Shown: piece by piece, positions 41,295 to 49,277 of the stretch
How positions within the stretch are numbered: position 1 is the stretch's first letter
How the letters are laid out: every line of letters begins with the position of its first letter
Assembly (NCBI GenBank): GCA_017412025.1
Contig: JAFQOY010000153.1
Location: forward strand, 1-55,304
Length of the DNA: 55,304 nucleotides
Direction: 5' to 3'
From: Clostridia bacterium
GTDB lineage: Bacteria; Bacillota_A; Clostridia; Christensenellales; Aristaeellaceae
Translations under genes and position numbers: made by a program
The notes under the pieces: model-generated
The model's input: the letters and a program-made list of their open reading frames with translations, nothing else
Told to the model about the DNA's origin: nothing
Databases searched by the model: none

Positions 41295-41959
41295 AGGATC
41301 AACTGAAAAAGGTATGGAGCGAATATGGCGTGCTGCTGGTGATCACCAGCGTGGTGATTCTGCTGCAGACGGTTGTCGGCGTGATCATCTGGGACAGGCT
41401 GCCGGAGACAATCGCAACGCACTTTAACGTCAATAACGAGCCGGACGGGTATTCCAGCAGGACGTTTACGGTATTCGGCATGCCGCTTATGCTGCTTGCG
41501 CTGCACTGGATCTGTCTGCTGCTGAGCTGCTCCGGCAACCAGAAGCTCGCCAGCGCGGATCCCCGCGTGCGCCGCCTGTGCGTATACATCATCCCGGCAA
41601 TCTCTCTGCTGATGGTGGGCGTCACATATGGAAATGCGCTGGGCATTGAGATGGACGTCGGCAGGATTGTGCTGGTGTTTCTGGGCGCGCTCTTTCTGGT
41701 GCTGGGCAATTATATGCCCAAGATCAGGCACAACTATACCACGGGCATCAAGCTGCCGTGGACGCTTGCGGACGAGGAGATCTGGAACAAGACGCACCGT
41801 ATGGCCGGGCCTGTGTGGATGATCGGCGGTCTGGCGCTGATTGCATGCAGCATGTTCGTCGGCGATATAGAGCTGGCGGTTGCGGTGCTGATCATGGTGA
41901 TTCTGGTGCCGACGGTGTATTCTCTGGCGACGTATATGAAGAAATACAAGAACAAGTAA
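41291..41959 (+). CDS. sdpI: SdpI-family immunity/signalling membrane protein
   Basis: A 222-residue protein with about six membrane segments. The N-terminal DUF1648 part reads LPETIATHFNVNNEPDGYSSR, and the SdpI part carries LGNYMPKIRHNYTTGIKLPWTLADEEIWNKTHRMAG, a very characteristic segment (given here by its key words LGNYMPK and GIKLPWTL). It gives immunity to SdpC-type toxin in B. subtilis. No sdpABC toxin genes are nearby, so it is an orphan immunity or sensor pair. Confidence 0.92.
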   Translation: MKDQLKKVWSEYGVLLVITSVVILLQTVVGVIIWDRLPETIATHFNVNNEPDGYSSRTFTVFGMPLMLLALHWICLLLSCSGNQKLASADPRVRRLCVYIIPAISLLMVGVTYGNALGIEMDVGRIVLVFLGALFLVLGNYMPKIRHNYTTGIKLPWTLADEEIWNKTHRMAGPVWMIGGLALIACSMFVGDIELAVAVLIMVILVPTVYSLATYMKKYKNK

Positions 41960-41970
41960 GCAGAAAAAAG

Positions 41971-42008
41971 GCCCTCCGGCGCATCGTGTGATGTGCTGGA
42001 GGGCTTTT
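41971..42008. terminator. bidirectional terminator between sdpI and the ABC exporter
   Basis: Thirteen-bp stem GCCCTCCGGCGCA (41971-41983) / TGTGCTGGAGGGC (41992-42004) with two wobble pairs. TTTT follows on the plus strand, and an A run precedes it for minus-strand termination. Confidence 0.85.
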
Positions 42009-42020
42009 GTGACGTCTTGA

Positions 42021-43772
42021 TTATTGTTCGAACTGTGCGTGATAGAGTTTGGCATAGAATCCGTTTTTCTGCAGCAGCGCTTCGTGCGTGCCCTGCTCGA
42101 CGACGCTGCCCTCCTTCATGACGAGGATGACGTCGGCATGGCGGATGGTGGAGAGGCGATGGGCGACGATGAAGCTGGTTCGTCCCTGCATCATTTTCGC
42201 AAAGGCGTCCTGTATGCGCAGCTCGGTGCGCGTGTCGATGGAAGAGGTGGCCTCGTCGAGGATCAGCATCGGCGGGAGGCTGAGCATCACGCGGGCGATG
42301 CACAGCAGCTGCTTTTGTCCCTGGGAGAGCTGGCCGCCGTTTTCGCCGATGACGGTGTTGTAGCCGTCGCTCATCCGTCGGATGAAGCCGTGCGCATGCG
42401 CGGCCTTCGCGGCGGCAATGATCTCTGCGTCCGTCGCGTCCGGCTTGCCCATGGCGATGTTTTCGCGGATCGTGCCGGCGCACAGCCATGTATCCTGCAG
42501 CACCATGCCGATGTTTCTGCGCAGATCCCTGCGCGTGATGCGCCTTGTCTCGTGTCCGTCCACGCGGATTTCGCCGGAACGGACGTCGTAAAAGCGCATG
42601 AGCAGGTTGATCAGCGTGGTCTTGCCGCAGCCTGTCGGGCCGACGATGGCCACGCGCTGGCCGGGCGAAACGTGCAGGGAGAAGTTTTCAATCAGCTGCT
42701 TTTCGGGCGTATAGGAGAAGCATACGTCCGTGAGATCGACCTGACCCTGCGCGCAGCCGAATGCCTCGGGCTCCTCGGGGTCGGGCGTCTGTGCGGGTTC
42801 GTCGATCAGCGCAAAGATGCGCCCGGCACAAGCCAGCGCGTTCTGAAGCTCGGTGATGACGCCGGAGATCTCGTTAAAGGGCTTGGTATACTGATTGGCA
42901 TAGGACAGGAAGGAGGAGAGACCGCCGATGGTGAGTGCGCCGCTGACAGTAGCAAGCGCGCCGGTGAGGCCGACTCCGGCATAGACCAGAGAATTGACAA
43001 AGCGCGTGCACGGATTGGTAAGCGAAGAGAAGAACGTGGCGCGCAGCGCGCAGTGCTCAAGGCGGCCGTTGATCTCGTCGAATTCCGCCAGCGTCCTGTC
43101 CTCGTGCGCAAACGCCTGAACGAGCTTCTGCTGGCCGATGGCCTCGTCAATCAGCGCGGTCTGTTCGCCGCGCGTCCTGCTCTGCAGGACGAACATATCG
43201 TGCGTGCGCGTAGCGATGAAATTGGCGACGAGCAGCGAAAGCGGCGTGATGATCACGACGACGAGCGTGATGGGCACGCTCAGCGTGAGCATGAACAGCA
43301 GCGTGCCGGCGATGGTCATCACGCCGGAAAACAGCTGCGTAAAGCCCATGAGCAGGCCGTCGGCAAACGTATCCACGTCGGCAATCATCCGGCTGACGAC
43401 GTCGCCGGTGGGATGCGCGTCCAGATACCGGAGCGGCAGGCGCTGGATATGCTCAAATGCGTCGCGGCGGATGTCGCGCACGGTGTCGTAGGTGATGCGG
43501 TTGTTCAATTCGCTCTGCAGCCACTGCGCGGCGGCCGTCACGAGCACGCATGCGCCGATGGCCGTCAGCGCGCGGGCGAGCGAGGCGAAATCAACCTGGC
43601 CGGCGGAAACGATGCAGTCGACCGCACGGCCGATGAGGATGGGCACGTAGAGCGTGAGAAGCACAGAAACAAACGTCAGCGCGAGGGAGATGAGCAGCTT
43701 GGGCAGATGCGGACGGATGTAGCTGAGCACGCGGCGCAGCACGGCGCGGCGGGAGAAGGACGGCTTAGCCAT
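42021..43772 (-). CDS. heterodimeric ABC exporter subunit, canonical ATPase site
   Basis: A 583-residue half-transporter with six membrane helices and an ATPase domain. Walker A GPTGCGKTT, Q loop VLQDTWLC, signature LSQGQKQ, Walker B with catalytic Glu (LILDEATSS) and switch His (IVAHRLS) are all present. It resembles the catalytic partner of BmrCD/TM287-288-type multidrug or lipid exporters. The start at 43772 has GAGGAGG 9 nt upstream; it overlaps the upstream subunit gene by 8 nt. Confidence 0.94.
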   Translation of the reverse strand: MAKPSFSRRAVLRRVLSYIRPHLPKLLISLALTFVSVLLTLYVPILIGRAVDCIVSAGQVDFASLARALTAIGACVLVTAAAQWLQSELNNRITYDTVRDIRRDAFEHIQRLPLRYLDAHPTGDVVSRMIADVDTFADGLLMGFTQLFSGVMTIAGTLLFMLTLSVPITLVVVIITPLSLLVANFIATRTHDMFVLQSRTRGEQTALIDEAIGQQKLVQAFAHEDRTLAEFDEINGRLEHCALRATFFSSLTNPCTRFVNSLVYAGVGLTGALATVSGALTIGGLSSFLSYANQYTKPFNEISGVITELQNALACAGRIFALIDEPAQTPDPEEPEAFGCAQGQVDLTDVCFSYTPEKQLIENFSLHVSPGQRVAIVGPTGCGKTTLINLLMRFYDVRSGEIRVDGHETRRITRRDLRRNIGMVLQDTWLCAGTIRENIAMGKPDATDAEIIAAAKAAHAHGFIRRMSDGYNTVIGENGGQLSQGQKQLLCIARVMLSLPPMLILDEATSSIDTRTELRIQDAFAKMMQGRTSFIVAHRLSTIRHADVILVMKEGSVVEQGTHEALLQKNGFYAKLYHAQFEQ

Positions 43773-45510
43773 GGCGCTGCACCTCCTCTGCGTCAAACTG
43801 GGATGCGTGGATCTCCTGATAGAGCGGACAGGAGGCGAGCAGCTCATCATGCGTACCGATGCCTGCGGTCCGTCCGTCGTCCAGCACGATGATCAGATCG
43901 GCAAAGCGGACGGACGAGGTGCGCTGGGAGACGATGAACGTCGTGGGCCGGTGATCCATCCTGCGGATGGCGCGGCGCAGGCTTGCGTCCGTCGCGTAGT
44001 CGAGCGCGGATGCGCTGTCGTCAAGGATCAGGATGTCGGGTCTGCGCAGGAGCGCGCGGGCGATGGTCAGGCGCTGGCGCTGGCCGCCGGAGAAGTTGCG
44101 TCCGCCCTGCTCAACGGGCTCGTCGAGGCCGCCGGCCTTGCTGCGCACGACGTCAAGCGCCTGCGCGATGTGCAGCGCTTTAAGCATGTCTGCCTCGGAG
44201 GCGTCCTCCCGCCCCCAGAGGAGGTTTGAGCGGATGGTGCCCTTGAAGAGCACGGCCTTCTGCGGCACGACGGCGATGCGGCTGCGCAGCTCGTCCATGC
44301 GGATATCGCGCACGTCCATGCCGCCGATGCGGACTGTGCCGAGGCTTGCGTCATAAAAGCGCGGAATCAGGTTGACCAGCGTGGTCTTGCCGCTGCCCGT
44401 GCCGCCGATGACGCCGACGGTCTGTCCCGCGCCGACGCGGAAGGAGACGCCGGTCAGCGAGTCGTCGCCTGCGCCCTTGTAGGTGAAGGAGACATTTTGA
44501 AATTCGACCTGACCGAAGGGAACGCGGCCGTCATGCACGCGGGTTCCGTCCTGCTGGGAACTTTTCATTGCCAGCACGCCCGCGATGCGGTCGCCGCAGG
44601 CCCAGGCCTTGGGCAGCAGGATGATCAGGTTGGCCATCTTGATCAGCTCCACGAGGATCTGGCTCATGTAGTTATAAAGCGCCACGACCTCGCCCTGCGT
44701 GAGGCTGCCCGCGTCAACGCGCAGCGCGCCGGTGCGGATGAGCAGGATGACGGCAGCGTTGATCACCACATAGGTGACGGGATTCATCGCTGCGGACACG
44801 CGGCCGACGGCCAGCTGCATGCGCGTGAGGCCGTTGCTGCGTTTATGGAATCTGGCCGTCTCGGCCTCCTCGTTGCCAAAGGCGCGGATGACGCGCACGC
44901 CGTTCAGGTTTTCGCGCGTGGCCGCGGTCACGCTGTCCAGCTGGCCCTGCACACGCCTGTGCATCGGGATGGTGATCAGCATGATCGAAAAAACGATGAT
45001 GCACAGCAGCGCGATGACGCCGGCGAAAATGAGCGCAGAGGGCACGTCGATGGCAAACGCCATCACCATCGCGCCGAAGACGACAAACGGGGAGCGCAGC
45101 AGCAGGCGAAGGCAAAGGTTCACGCCGGACTGCACCTGGTTTACGTCGCTGGTCATGCGGGTGATCAGCGTGGAGGAACCCAGGGCGTCCAGTTCCGTGT
45201 GGCTGAGCGTCTGAATATGCGCCATGAGCGCGTGGCGCAGGCGCGCGGAAAAGCCGATGGCGGCTTTGGCGGCGAAATACTGCGCGGTGACCGCGCTGAC
45301 AAGGCCGATCAGCCCAAGGAGCGCCATGACCAGCGCCATGCGCACAATGTAGCCCCGATCGCCTGCGAGGATGCCGCCGTCGATGATGCGCGCGACAATC
45401 AGCGGAATGATCAGCTCAAAGGAGGCTTCAAGGAGCTTAAAGAGCGGGCCGAGCACGCATTCACGCCCATAGCCTTTGAGATAGACAAAGAGTTTTTTCA
45501 ACGGATACAC
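43765..45510 (-). CDS. heterodimeric ABC exporter subunit, degenerate ATPase site
   Basis: A 581-residue half-transporter. Walker A GGTGSGKTT, Q loop VPQKAVLF and signature FSGGQRQR are normal, but Walker B ends Asp-Asp (LILDDSASALD) instead of Asp-Glu, and the switch histidine is Gln (IVSQRTS). This is the classic degenerate half that pairs with the canonical subunit downstream. The start is GTG 45510; its ribosome site is weak (AGGCAG). Promoter at 45549-45577. Confidence 0.93.
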   Translation of the reverse strand: MYPLKKLFVYLKGYGRECVLGPLFKLLEASFELIIPLIVARIIDGGILAGDRGYIVRMALVMALLGLIGLVSAVTAQYFAAKAAIGFSARLRHALMAHIQTLSHTELDALGSSTLITRMTSDVNQVQSGVNLCLRLLLRSPFVVFGAMVMAFAIDVPSALIFAGVIALLCIIVFSIMLITIPMHRRVQGQLDSVTAATRENLNGVRVIRAFGNEEAETARFHKRSNGLTRMQLAVGRVSAAMNPVTYVVINAAVILLIRTGALRVDAGSLTQGEVVALYNYMSQILVELIKMANLIILLPKAWACGDRIAGVLAMKSSQQDGTRVHDGRVPFGQVEFQNVSFTYKGAGDDSLTGVSFRVGAGQTVGVIGGTGSGKTTLVNLIPRFYDASLGTVRIGGMDVRDIRMDELRSRIAVVPQKAVLFKGTIRSNLLWGREDASEADMLKALHIAQALDVVRSKAGGLDEPVEQGGRNFSGGQRQRLTIARALLRRPDILILDDSASALDYATDASLRRAIRRMDHRPTTFIVSQRTSSVRFADLIIVLDDGRTAGIGTHDELLASCPLYQEIHASQFDAEEVQRHG

Positions 45511-45548
45511 CTGCCTGATTCATGATAAGGGACAGCAAGAACGCTATT

Positions 45549-45577
45549 ATTATATCTGCTTTGGAGCGCTTTTTCAA
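45549..45577 (-). promoter_or_regulatory. promoter of the ABC exporter operon
   Basis: On the minus strand: -35 TTGAAA (45572-45577), 17-bp spacer, -10 TATAAT (45549-45554). Confidence 0.85.
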
Positions 45578-45629
45578 CAAGCGTCGAAGCGGGAAGGACA
45601 AAAGATGTGTATAACCCGCGCTGTCCCCC

Positions 45630-45657
45630 TTGACATTTGCGCAAATGGGTGTATCAT
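45630..45657 (+). promoter_or_regulatory. promoter of the NifX-like gene with internal palindrome
   Basis: -35 TTGACA (45630-45635), 16-bp spacer, -10 TATCAT (45652-45657). A perfect 12-bp palindrome, ATTTGCGCAAAT (45635-45646), sits between the boxes and is a likely repressor site. A short direct repeat, TCATATxCCT, follows (about 45654-45677). Confidence 0.75.
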
Positions 45658-45698
45658 ATACCTGTAAATCATATGCCTATAAAAAGGAGGAAATTGTG

Positions 45699-46115
45699 AT
45701 GAAAATTGCAGTGACGTACGATCAGGGTGAAATCTTCCAGCATTTCGGCCATTGTGAGCAGTTTAAGATTTATGAGATTGAGGACGGAAAGATCGTCTCC
45801 TCGAAGGTGATCTCTTCCCAGGGCAGCGGCCATGGCGCCCTGGCAGGCATGCTGATGATGCAGGGCGTGGATGCGCTGGTGTGCGGCGGCATTGGCGGCG
45901 GCGCGCAGATGGCGCTCAAGGGCTTCGGCATCAGGGTATACGGCGGCGTGACGGGCGATGCGGACGCGGCGGCTGCTGCGCTTGCAGCCGGTACGCTCGT
46001 ATACAATCCGGATGTGCGCTGCAGCCATCACGATGATCACCACGGCGAGGACCATGTCTGCGGCGATCACGGCTGCGGCGGCCATGGCGAGGATCACGAA
46101 TGCCACTGCCACTGA
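45699..46115 (+). CDS. NifX/NifB-type (dinitrogenase iron-molybdenum cofactor) family protein with metal-binding tail
   Basis: A 138-residue protein. The first about 105 residues form a NifX-like domain: MKIAVTYDQGEIFQHFGHCEQF, shown here by its key parts AVTYDQGE and FGHCEQF, then GHGALAGML and CGGIGGGAQ. These proteins bind metal clusters, but no nitrogenase genes are present; such stand-alone members are common in anaerobes. The last about 33 residues hold roughly 10 His and 5 Cys and should bind metal strongly. The start at 45699 has AAGGAGG 8 nt upstream. Confidence 0.88.
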   Translation: MKIAVTYDQGEIFQHFGHCEQFKIYEIEDGKIVSSKVISSQGSGHGALAGMLMMQGVDALVCGGIGGGAQMALKGFGIRVYGGVTGDADAAAAALAAGTLVYNPDVRCSHHDDHHGEDHVCGDHGCGGHGEDHECHCH

Positions 46116-46167
46116 GAAATAGAGCGTGATATCGGATGCTGTCCTGAGCAGCGCAAACAATGAATGA

Positions 46168-46215
46168 AAGACCCTCCTGCTGCAAGTGTGAAAGAAACTG
46201 CAGCTGGAGGGTCTT
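46168..46215. terminator. terminator between convergent genes
   Basis: Long stem: AAGACCCTCC (46168-46177) / GGAGGGTCTT (46206-46215) plus an inner GCTGCA/TGCAGC pair. It separates the NifX-like gene from the convergent phosphorylase gene. Confidence 0.75.
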
Positions 46216-46250
46216 ATGTGCTCTGAAACCATATGCGAAATGGGGCGAGG

Positions 46251-47015
46251 TTAACCGTTTGCCAGGTCGCTCCTGATCAGACTGCGCAGAGCCTCCACGG
46301 CGGTGCGGATGGCGGGCTCCGTATCATGAACCGCTGCTTCAGCAAATCCTGCAAGTTCGCGTTCCTTGTTGGATACGGTCAGACAGAGGCTGCCTGTGCG
46401 CAGCTTAAACATGCTGCCCAGCACATAAAGCACTGCCGTTTCCATCTCCGACGCCAGACAACCGCCGGCAATCCATGTGTGCCAGCGCCGTGCGATTTCC
46501 TCGTGCATCGGCATGCGGGTGAATTCCGTTTCGCAATAGAAGGAATCTTTGCAGTGGACAACGCCGACGTGACGCCTGAATCCCAGCTTGTCTGCCGCGC
46601 TGCAAAGCGCATTCAGCACTGCGGGATGCGCGACAGCGGGAAACTCCACCGGCAGGTATTCTGCCGAAGTTCCCTCAGCGCGGATTGCGCCCGTAGCCAA
46701 TACCAGATCGCCGGGAAGAACCTCCTGCTGCATGCCGCCGCAGGTACCCACGCGGATCATCGTATCGGCTCCGACCATGACCAGCTCTTCAATGGCGATG
46801 GAGGCGGACGGACCGCCAACGCCGGTGGACGTCACGCTCACGGGCACGCCGTCAAGGAGACCGGTATATGTAACAAATTCCCTCTTGGAGGCCACCAGAC
46901 GCGGGTTGTCAAAATGCCGGGCAATCTGCTCCGCTCTTTCCGGTGCGCCGGGCAGCAGCACATAGCGGCCCACATCGCCCGGCAGCAGATCGGTATGAAA
47001 TGTTTTTTCCATCAT
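46251..47015 (-). CDS. uridine phosphorylase-like nucleoside phosphorylase
   Basis: A 254-residue member of the NP-I nucleoside phosphorylase family, closest in pattern to uridine phosphorylase. Visible parts are VLLPGAPERAEQIA (phosphate and purine-binding loop), STGVGGPSASIAIEEL, IRVGTCGGMQ, and the substrate loop ASEMETAVLY with the ribose-binding Glu-Met-Glu. It would split a nucleoside with phosphate to ribose 1-phosphate plus base. The start at 47015 has GGAGG 10 nt upstream and overlaps the PQ-loop gene's stop by 4 nt. It is an odd partner for a fructose locus. Confidence 0.88.
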   Translation of the reverse strand: MMEKTFHTDLLPGDVGRYVLLPGAPERAEQIARHFDNPRLVASKREFVTYTGLLDGVPVSVTSTGVGGPSASIAIEELVMVGADTMIRVGTCGGMQQEVLPGDLVLATGAIRAEGTSAEYLPVEFPAVAHPAVLNALCSAADKLGFRRHVGVVHCKDSFYCETEFTRMPMHEEIARRWHTWIAGGCLASEMETAVLYVLGSMFKLRTGSLCLTVSNKERELAGFAEAAVHDTEPAIRTAVEALRSLIRSDLANG

Positions 47016-47281
47016 TTGTTTTTTGCCTCCAGACGATGATTGCGGTAATAGATTGCGACGTCCGTCGCAACCAGAGTCGTGTTCATACAGTAAACGCAAA
47101 ACAGACCTGTCTGATTGGCCAGCAGTTTGGCGAGCACGCCGGCGATATCGCCAAGCAGAATCAGCAGCAGGAAGAGCAGGCTTTTGCCGCTGTTGGATTT
47201 GGCTTTCCAAGACCGCCAGATGGAAGCGGGCCACGAAAGCGCAAAGCACACCATCATAAACCCTTCCAGAAAACTACTCAT
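47012..47281 (-). CDS. small PQ-loop/SemiSWEET-like membrane protein
   Basis: An 89-residue protein with three membrane segments. After the first helix it has SWPASIWRSWKAKSNSGKSL, the spacing of a PQ-loop repeat, in which a Pro ends helix 1 and a basic linker follows. Bacterial SemiSWEETs are this size and act as dimers moving sugars. The start at 47281 has GGAGG 9 nt upstream; it overlaps the fructokinase gene by 8 nt and the phosphorylase gene by 4 nt, so all three are translationally coupled. Confidence 0.75.
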   Translation of the reverse strand: MSSFLEGFMMVCFALSWPASIWRSWKAKSNSGKSLLFLLLILLGDIAGVLAKLLANQTGLFCVYCMNTTLVATDVAIYYRNHRLEAKNK

Positions 47282-48221
47282 GATTCCGTTCCTCCATAAA
47301 GCGATACACTTCATCAACAGAAGGCTGCGCGCCCATGGAACCTTTTTTCTGTGTCACCAGCGCGCCTGCGGCTGAAGCAAAACGCAGCTGTTCTTCCAGA
47401 GAAGCGCCATCGTTACGCAGCTGCATATAAAGGAAAGCTGTCCAGAACGCATCGCCTGCGCCCGTTGTATCCACAGCCGTTACCCGATATGCAGGAATGT
47501 GCAGCAGTTTGCCGCTTGCCCATGCATAACAGCCCCTCGCACCGTCGGTTACGACAAGCGTCTTGCTTCTTTGTGCAAAAGACTGCGCAACCTGTGCGAC
47601 GTCCTCCATACCATAAAGGAAAACCATTTCTTCAAGGGCAAGCTTGATCAAGTCGGCCTGCTCCACGCCCAGAAGAGCATCTGCACGGGCCTGTTTTTCG
47701 CTTGTCCAGAGATTGGGACGCAGGTTGGGATCAAAAGAAATCATTCCCCCTGCATGATGAACAACAGATGCAGCGCGCAGCGTGGCTTCTCTGGAAGCAT
47801 TTGCCACCAGGCTGCGCGCGCCGAAGTGGAAAATGCGGCAATTGTGCAGCCAGTTCATGGGTAATTCATCTGCGCGCAGATCCATATCCGCCGGATTATG
47901 CGCAAAGAGTGAAAAGCTGCGATCTCCATCCTCGTTCAAATGGACAACCGCTAGTGAAGTGGGGCACGTTTGACTGAAGACAATGCCTTCGCTCTGTACA
48001 TTTCGTTCCGTCATGCTTTTGTAGAGCATATGTCCAAAGGCGTCGTCGCCCACCTTGGAGATCAGTCCTGCATGCAGTCCCAGCTTCGCTGCAGCCGAAG
48101 CGACGTTTGCAGGGGCGCCGCCTGCATTGAATTCATACAAGGGCTGCCGTTGCGCGCTGTTACCTGCTGGCAAAAGATCGACAAGCAATTCTCCCAGACT
48201 GACGATATCCATTCTGTTCAT
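47274..48221 (-). CDS. PfkB-family fructokinase
   Basis: A 315-residue ribokinase-fold sugar kinase. It opens with VSLGELLVDLLP, contains NAGGAPANVA, the ATP-side motif VTDGARGCY, and the catalytic signature DTTGAGDAFWTAFL. The pattern fits fructokinase (fructose to fructose 6-phosphate), and a GH32 beta-fructosidase lies in the divergent operon. The ribosome site is AAGGGTGGG. Its promoter (48276-48304) is divergent from the DeoR gene. Confidence 0.88.
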   Translation of the reverse strand: MNRMDIVSLGELLVDLLPAGNSAQRQPLYEFNAGGAPANVASAAAKLGLHAGLISKVGDDAFGHMLYKSMTERNVQSEGIVFSQTCPTSLAVVHLNEDGDRSFSLFAHNPADMDLRADELPMNWLHNCRIFHFGARSLVANASREATLRAASVVHHAGGMISFDPNLRPNLWTSEKQARADALLGVEQADLIKLALEEMVFLYGMEDVAQVAQSFAQRSKTLVVTDGARGCYAWASGKLLHIPAYRVTAVDTTGAGDAFWTAFLYMQLRNDGASLEEQLRFASAAGALVTQKKGSMGAQPSVDEVYRFMEERNHE

Positions 48222-48260
48222 GCTTTACCCACCCTTAATTTTGCTTTTTATTGTGATTTA

Positions 48261-48275
48261 TTGTTTTTATTTTTG
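48261..48275. promoter_or_regulatory. candidate DeoR operator upstream of the fructokinase gene
   Basis: TTGTTTTTATTTTTG; its reverse complement closely matches CAAAAATAAACAA at 49177-49189. It lies next to the -10 of the fructokinase promoter, on the transcribed side. Confidence 0.5.
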
Positions 48276-48304
48276 ATTTTAGCATTGCGTATAGGGATTG
48301 TCAA
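48276..48304 (-). promoter_or_regulatory. fructokinase operon promoter
   Basis: On the minus strand: -35 TTGACA (48299-48304), 17-bp spacer, -10 TAAAAT (48276-48281). Confidence 0.85.
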
Positions 48305-48321
48305 GAGCCGTATTCCAAGAA

Positions 48322-48350
48322 TTGACGCTCTCAGAGGCAAGTGATATACT
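48322..48350 (+). promoter_or_regulatory. DeoR regulator promoter
   Basis: -35 TTGACG (48322-48327), 17-bp spacer, -10 TATACT (48345-48350); back to back with the fructokinase promoter, 17 bp between -35 boxes. Confidence 0.85.
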
Positions 48351-48401
48351 ATCAGTAAAACAAAACCTTATTTGCTATCGACAAATTACAGGAGCAGGGT
48401 T

Positions 48402-49163
48402 ATGAGCCGATATTTAGCCGATAAGAGAAGAACCAAACTGGCGGAACTGATTAACGATAAGGGAAGTTTTCGCGTTGCAGAACTTGCGGATTATTTTGGT
48501 GTAACCAAGGAAACCATACGTAAGGATTTGATTTATCTGGATCAGCAGAAGCTGGTCTGCAAAACGCATGGCGGCGCGATCTCCATCAGCGAGAGTACAG
48601 AGCGGCCTGTCCACTTGCGCAGCACGGAAAACCCTGAAAAGAAGATGTGTATCGCCAAACGGGCTTTGGATTTCCTTGTGAACAGCAAGGTGGCCATTCT
48701 GGATTCGGGCAGCACGGTTTTGCATCTGGCAGAACTGCTTACGCCCGGTCAGTGTGAAACGCTGGTCACCAATTCTTTGCCTGCTGCCAATGCGCTGGCG
48801 CAGAAGGATATGTCTTTTTTGTGGATTGGCGGCGAGTTTTCGCCCATCACCATGTCTACCAGCGGCATGGCTGCTTCGCAGACGCTGAACTATATCACGG
48901 CTGACGTTGTTTTTCTGGGATCCAGCGGTTTTCAGTCTAATACCGGCCCCAGCGCCAAGGCTTTCTGCGACGCTCAGATTAAGCGCGATATGATGAAGAG
49001 AAGCCGAACAAAAATCGTATTGGCGGACAGCAGCAAGTTTGTCACCAATGCGTTTGTCCGCTTTGCCGACTGGTCGGAGATTGATTATCTCATTACCGAC
49101 AGCGGCGCGCCCGAAGATGCGCTTGCGGAATTGAGAAAGAAAATCCAAATCATCATCGCATAA
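48402..49163 (+). CDS. DeoR/GlpR-family transcriptional regulator
   Basis: A 253-residue sugar-phosphate-responsive repressor. The N-terminal helix-turn-helix reads FRVAELADYFGVTKETIRKDLIYL (key part VTKETIRKDL), followed by KTHGGAI. The C-terminal DeoR sensor domain has LDSGSTVLHLAELL and VLADSSKF. It lies between the two arms of the locus and probably represses both, with a fructose- or hexulose-phosphate as inducer. The start at 48402 has AGGAGCAGGG upstream. Confidence 0.92.
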   Translation: MSRYLADKRRTKLAELINDKGSFRVAELADYFGVTKETIRKDLIYLDQQKLVCKTHGGAISISESTERPVHLRSTENPEKKMCIAKRALDFLVNSKVAILDSGSTVLHLAELLTPGQCETLVTNSLPAANALAQKDMSFLWIGGEFSPITMSTSGMAASQTLNYITADVVFLGSSGFQSNTGPSAKAFCDAQIKRDMMKRSRTKIVLADSSKFVTNAFVRFADWSEIDYLITDSGAPEDALAELRKKIQIIIA

Positions 49164-49176
49164 AAACAAGAAAAAA

Positions 49177-49189
49177 CAAAAATAAACAA
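49177..49189. promoter_or_regulatory. candidate DeoR operator upstream of the epimerase operon
   Basis: CAAAAATAAACAA, the counterpart of the site at 48261-48275, about 20 bp upstream of the -35 of the next promoter. Confidence 0.5.
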
Positions 49190-49196
49190 ATAATTC

Positions 49197-49236
49197 AAAA
49201 AGTATTATTGACAATAATACTTTTTTTTGATATCAT
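49197..49236 (+). promoter_or_regulatory. terminator hairpin overlapping the epimerase operon promoter
   Basis: A perfect 13-bp inverted repeat, AAAAAGTATTATT (49197-49209) / AATAATACTTTTT (49213-49225), ends in a T run and can terminate the DeoR transcript. The same bases supply a consensus -35, TTGACA (49208-49213), spanning the hairpin loop, with a 17-bp spacer and -10 TATCAT (49231-49236). Confidence 0.8.
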
Positions 49237-49277
49237 TTTCCCAGAAACAAGAAGAAATTGTATTGAGAGGTGTCCAA

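Noticed and set aside
42024..43892. Plus-strand open frame of 622 codons opposite the ABC exporter
   Set aside because: The minus-strand frame contains every ABC motif; the plus-strand translation is low-complexity and unrelated to any family.
45699..46115. Evidence for nitrogen fixation
   Set aside because: A single NifX-like domain without nifHDK, nifB or nifEN nearby is common in non-fixing anaerobes.
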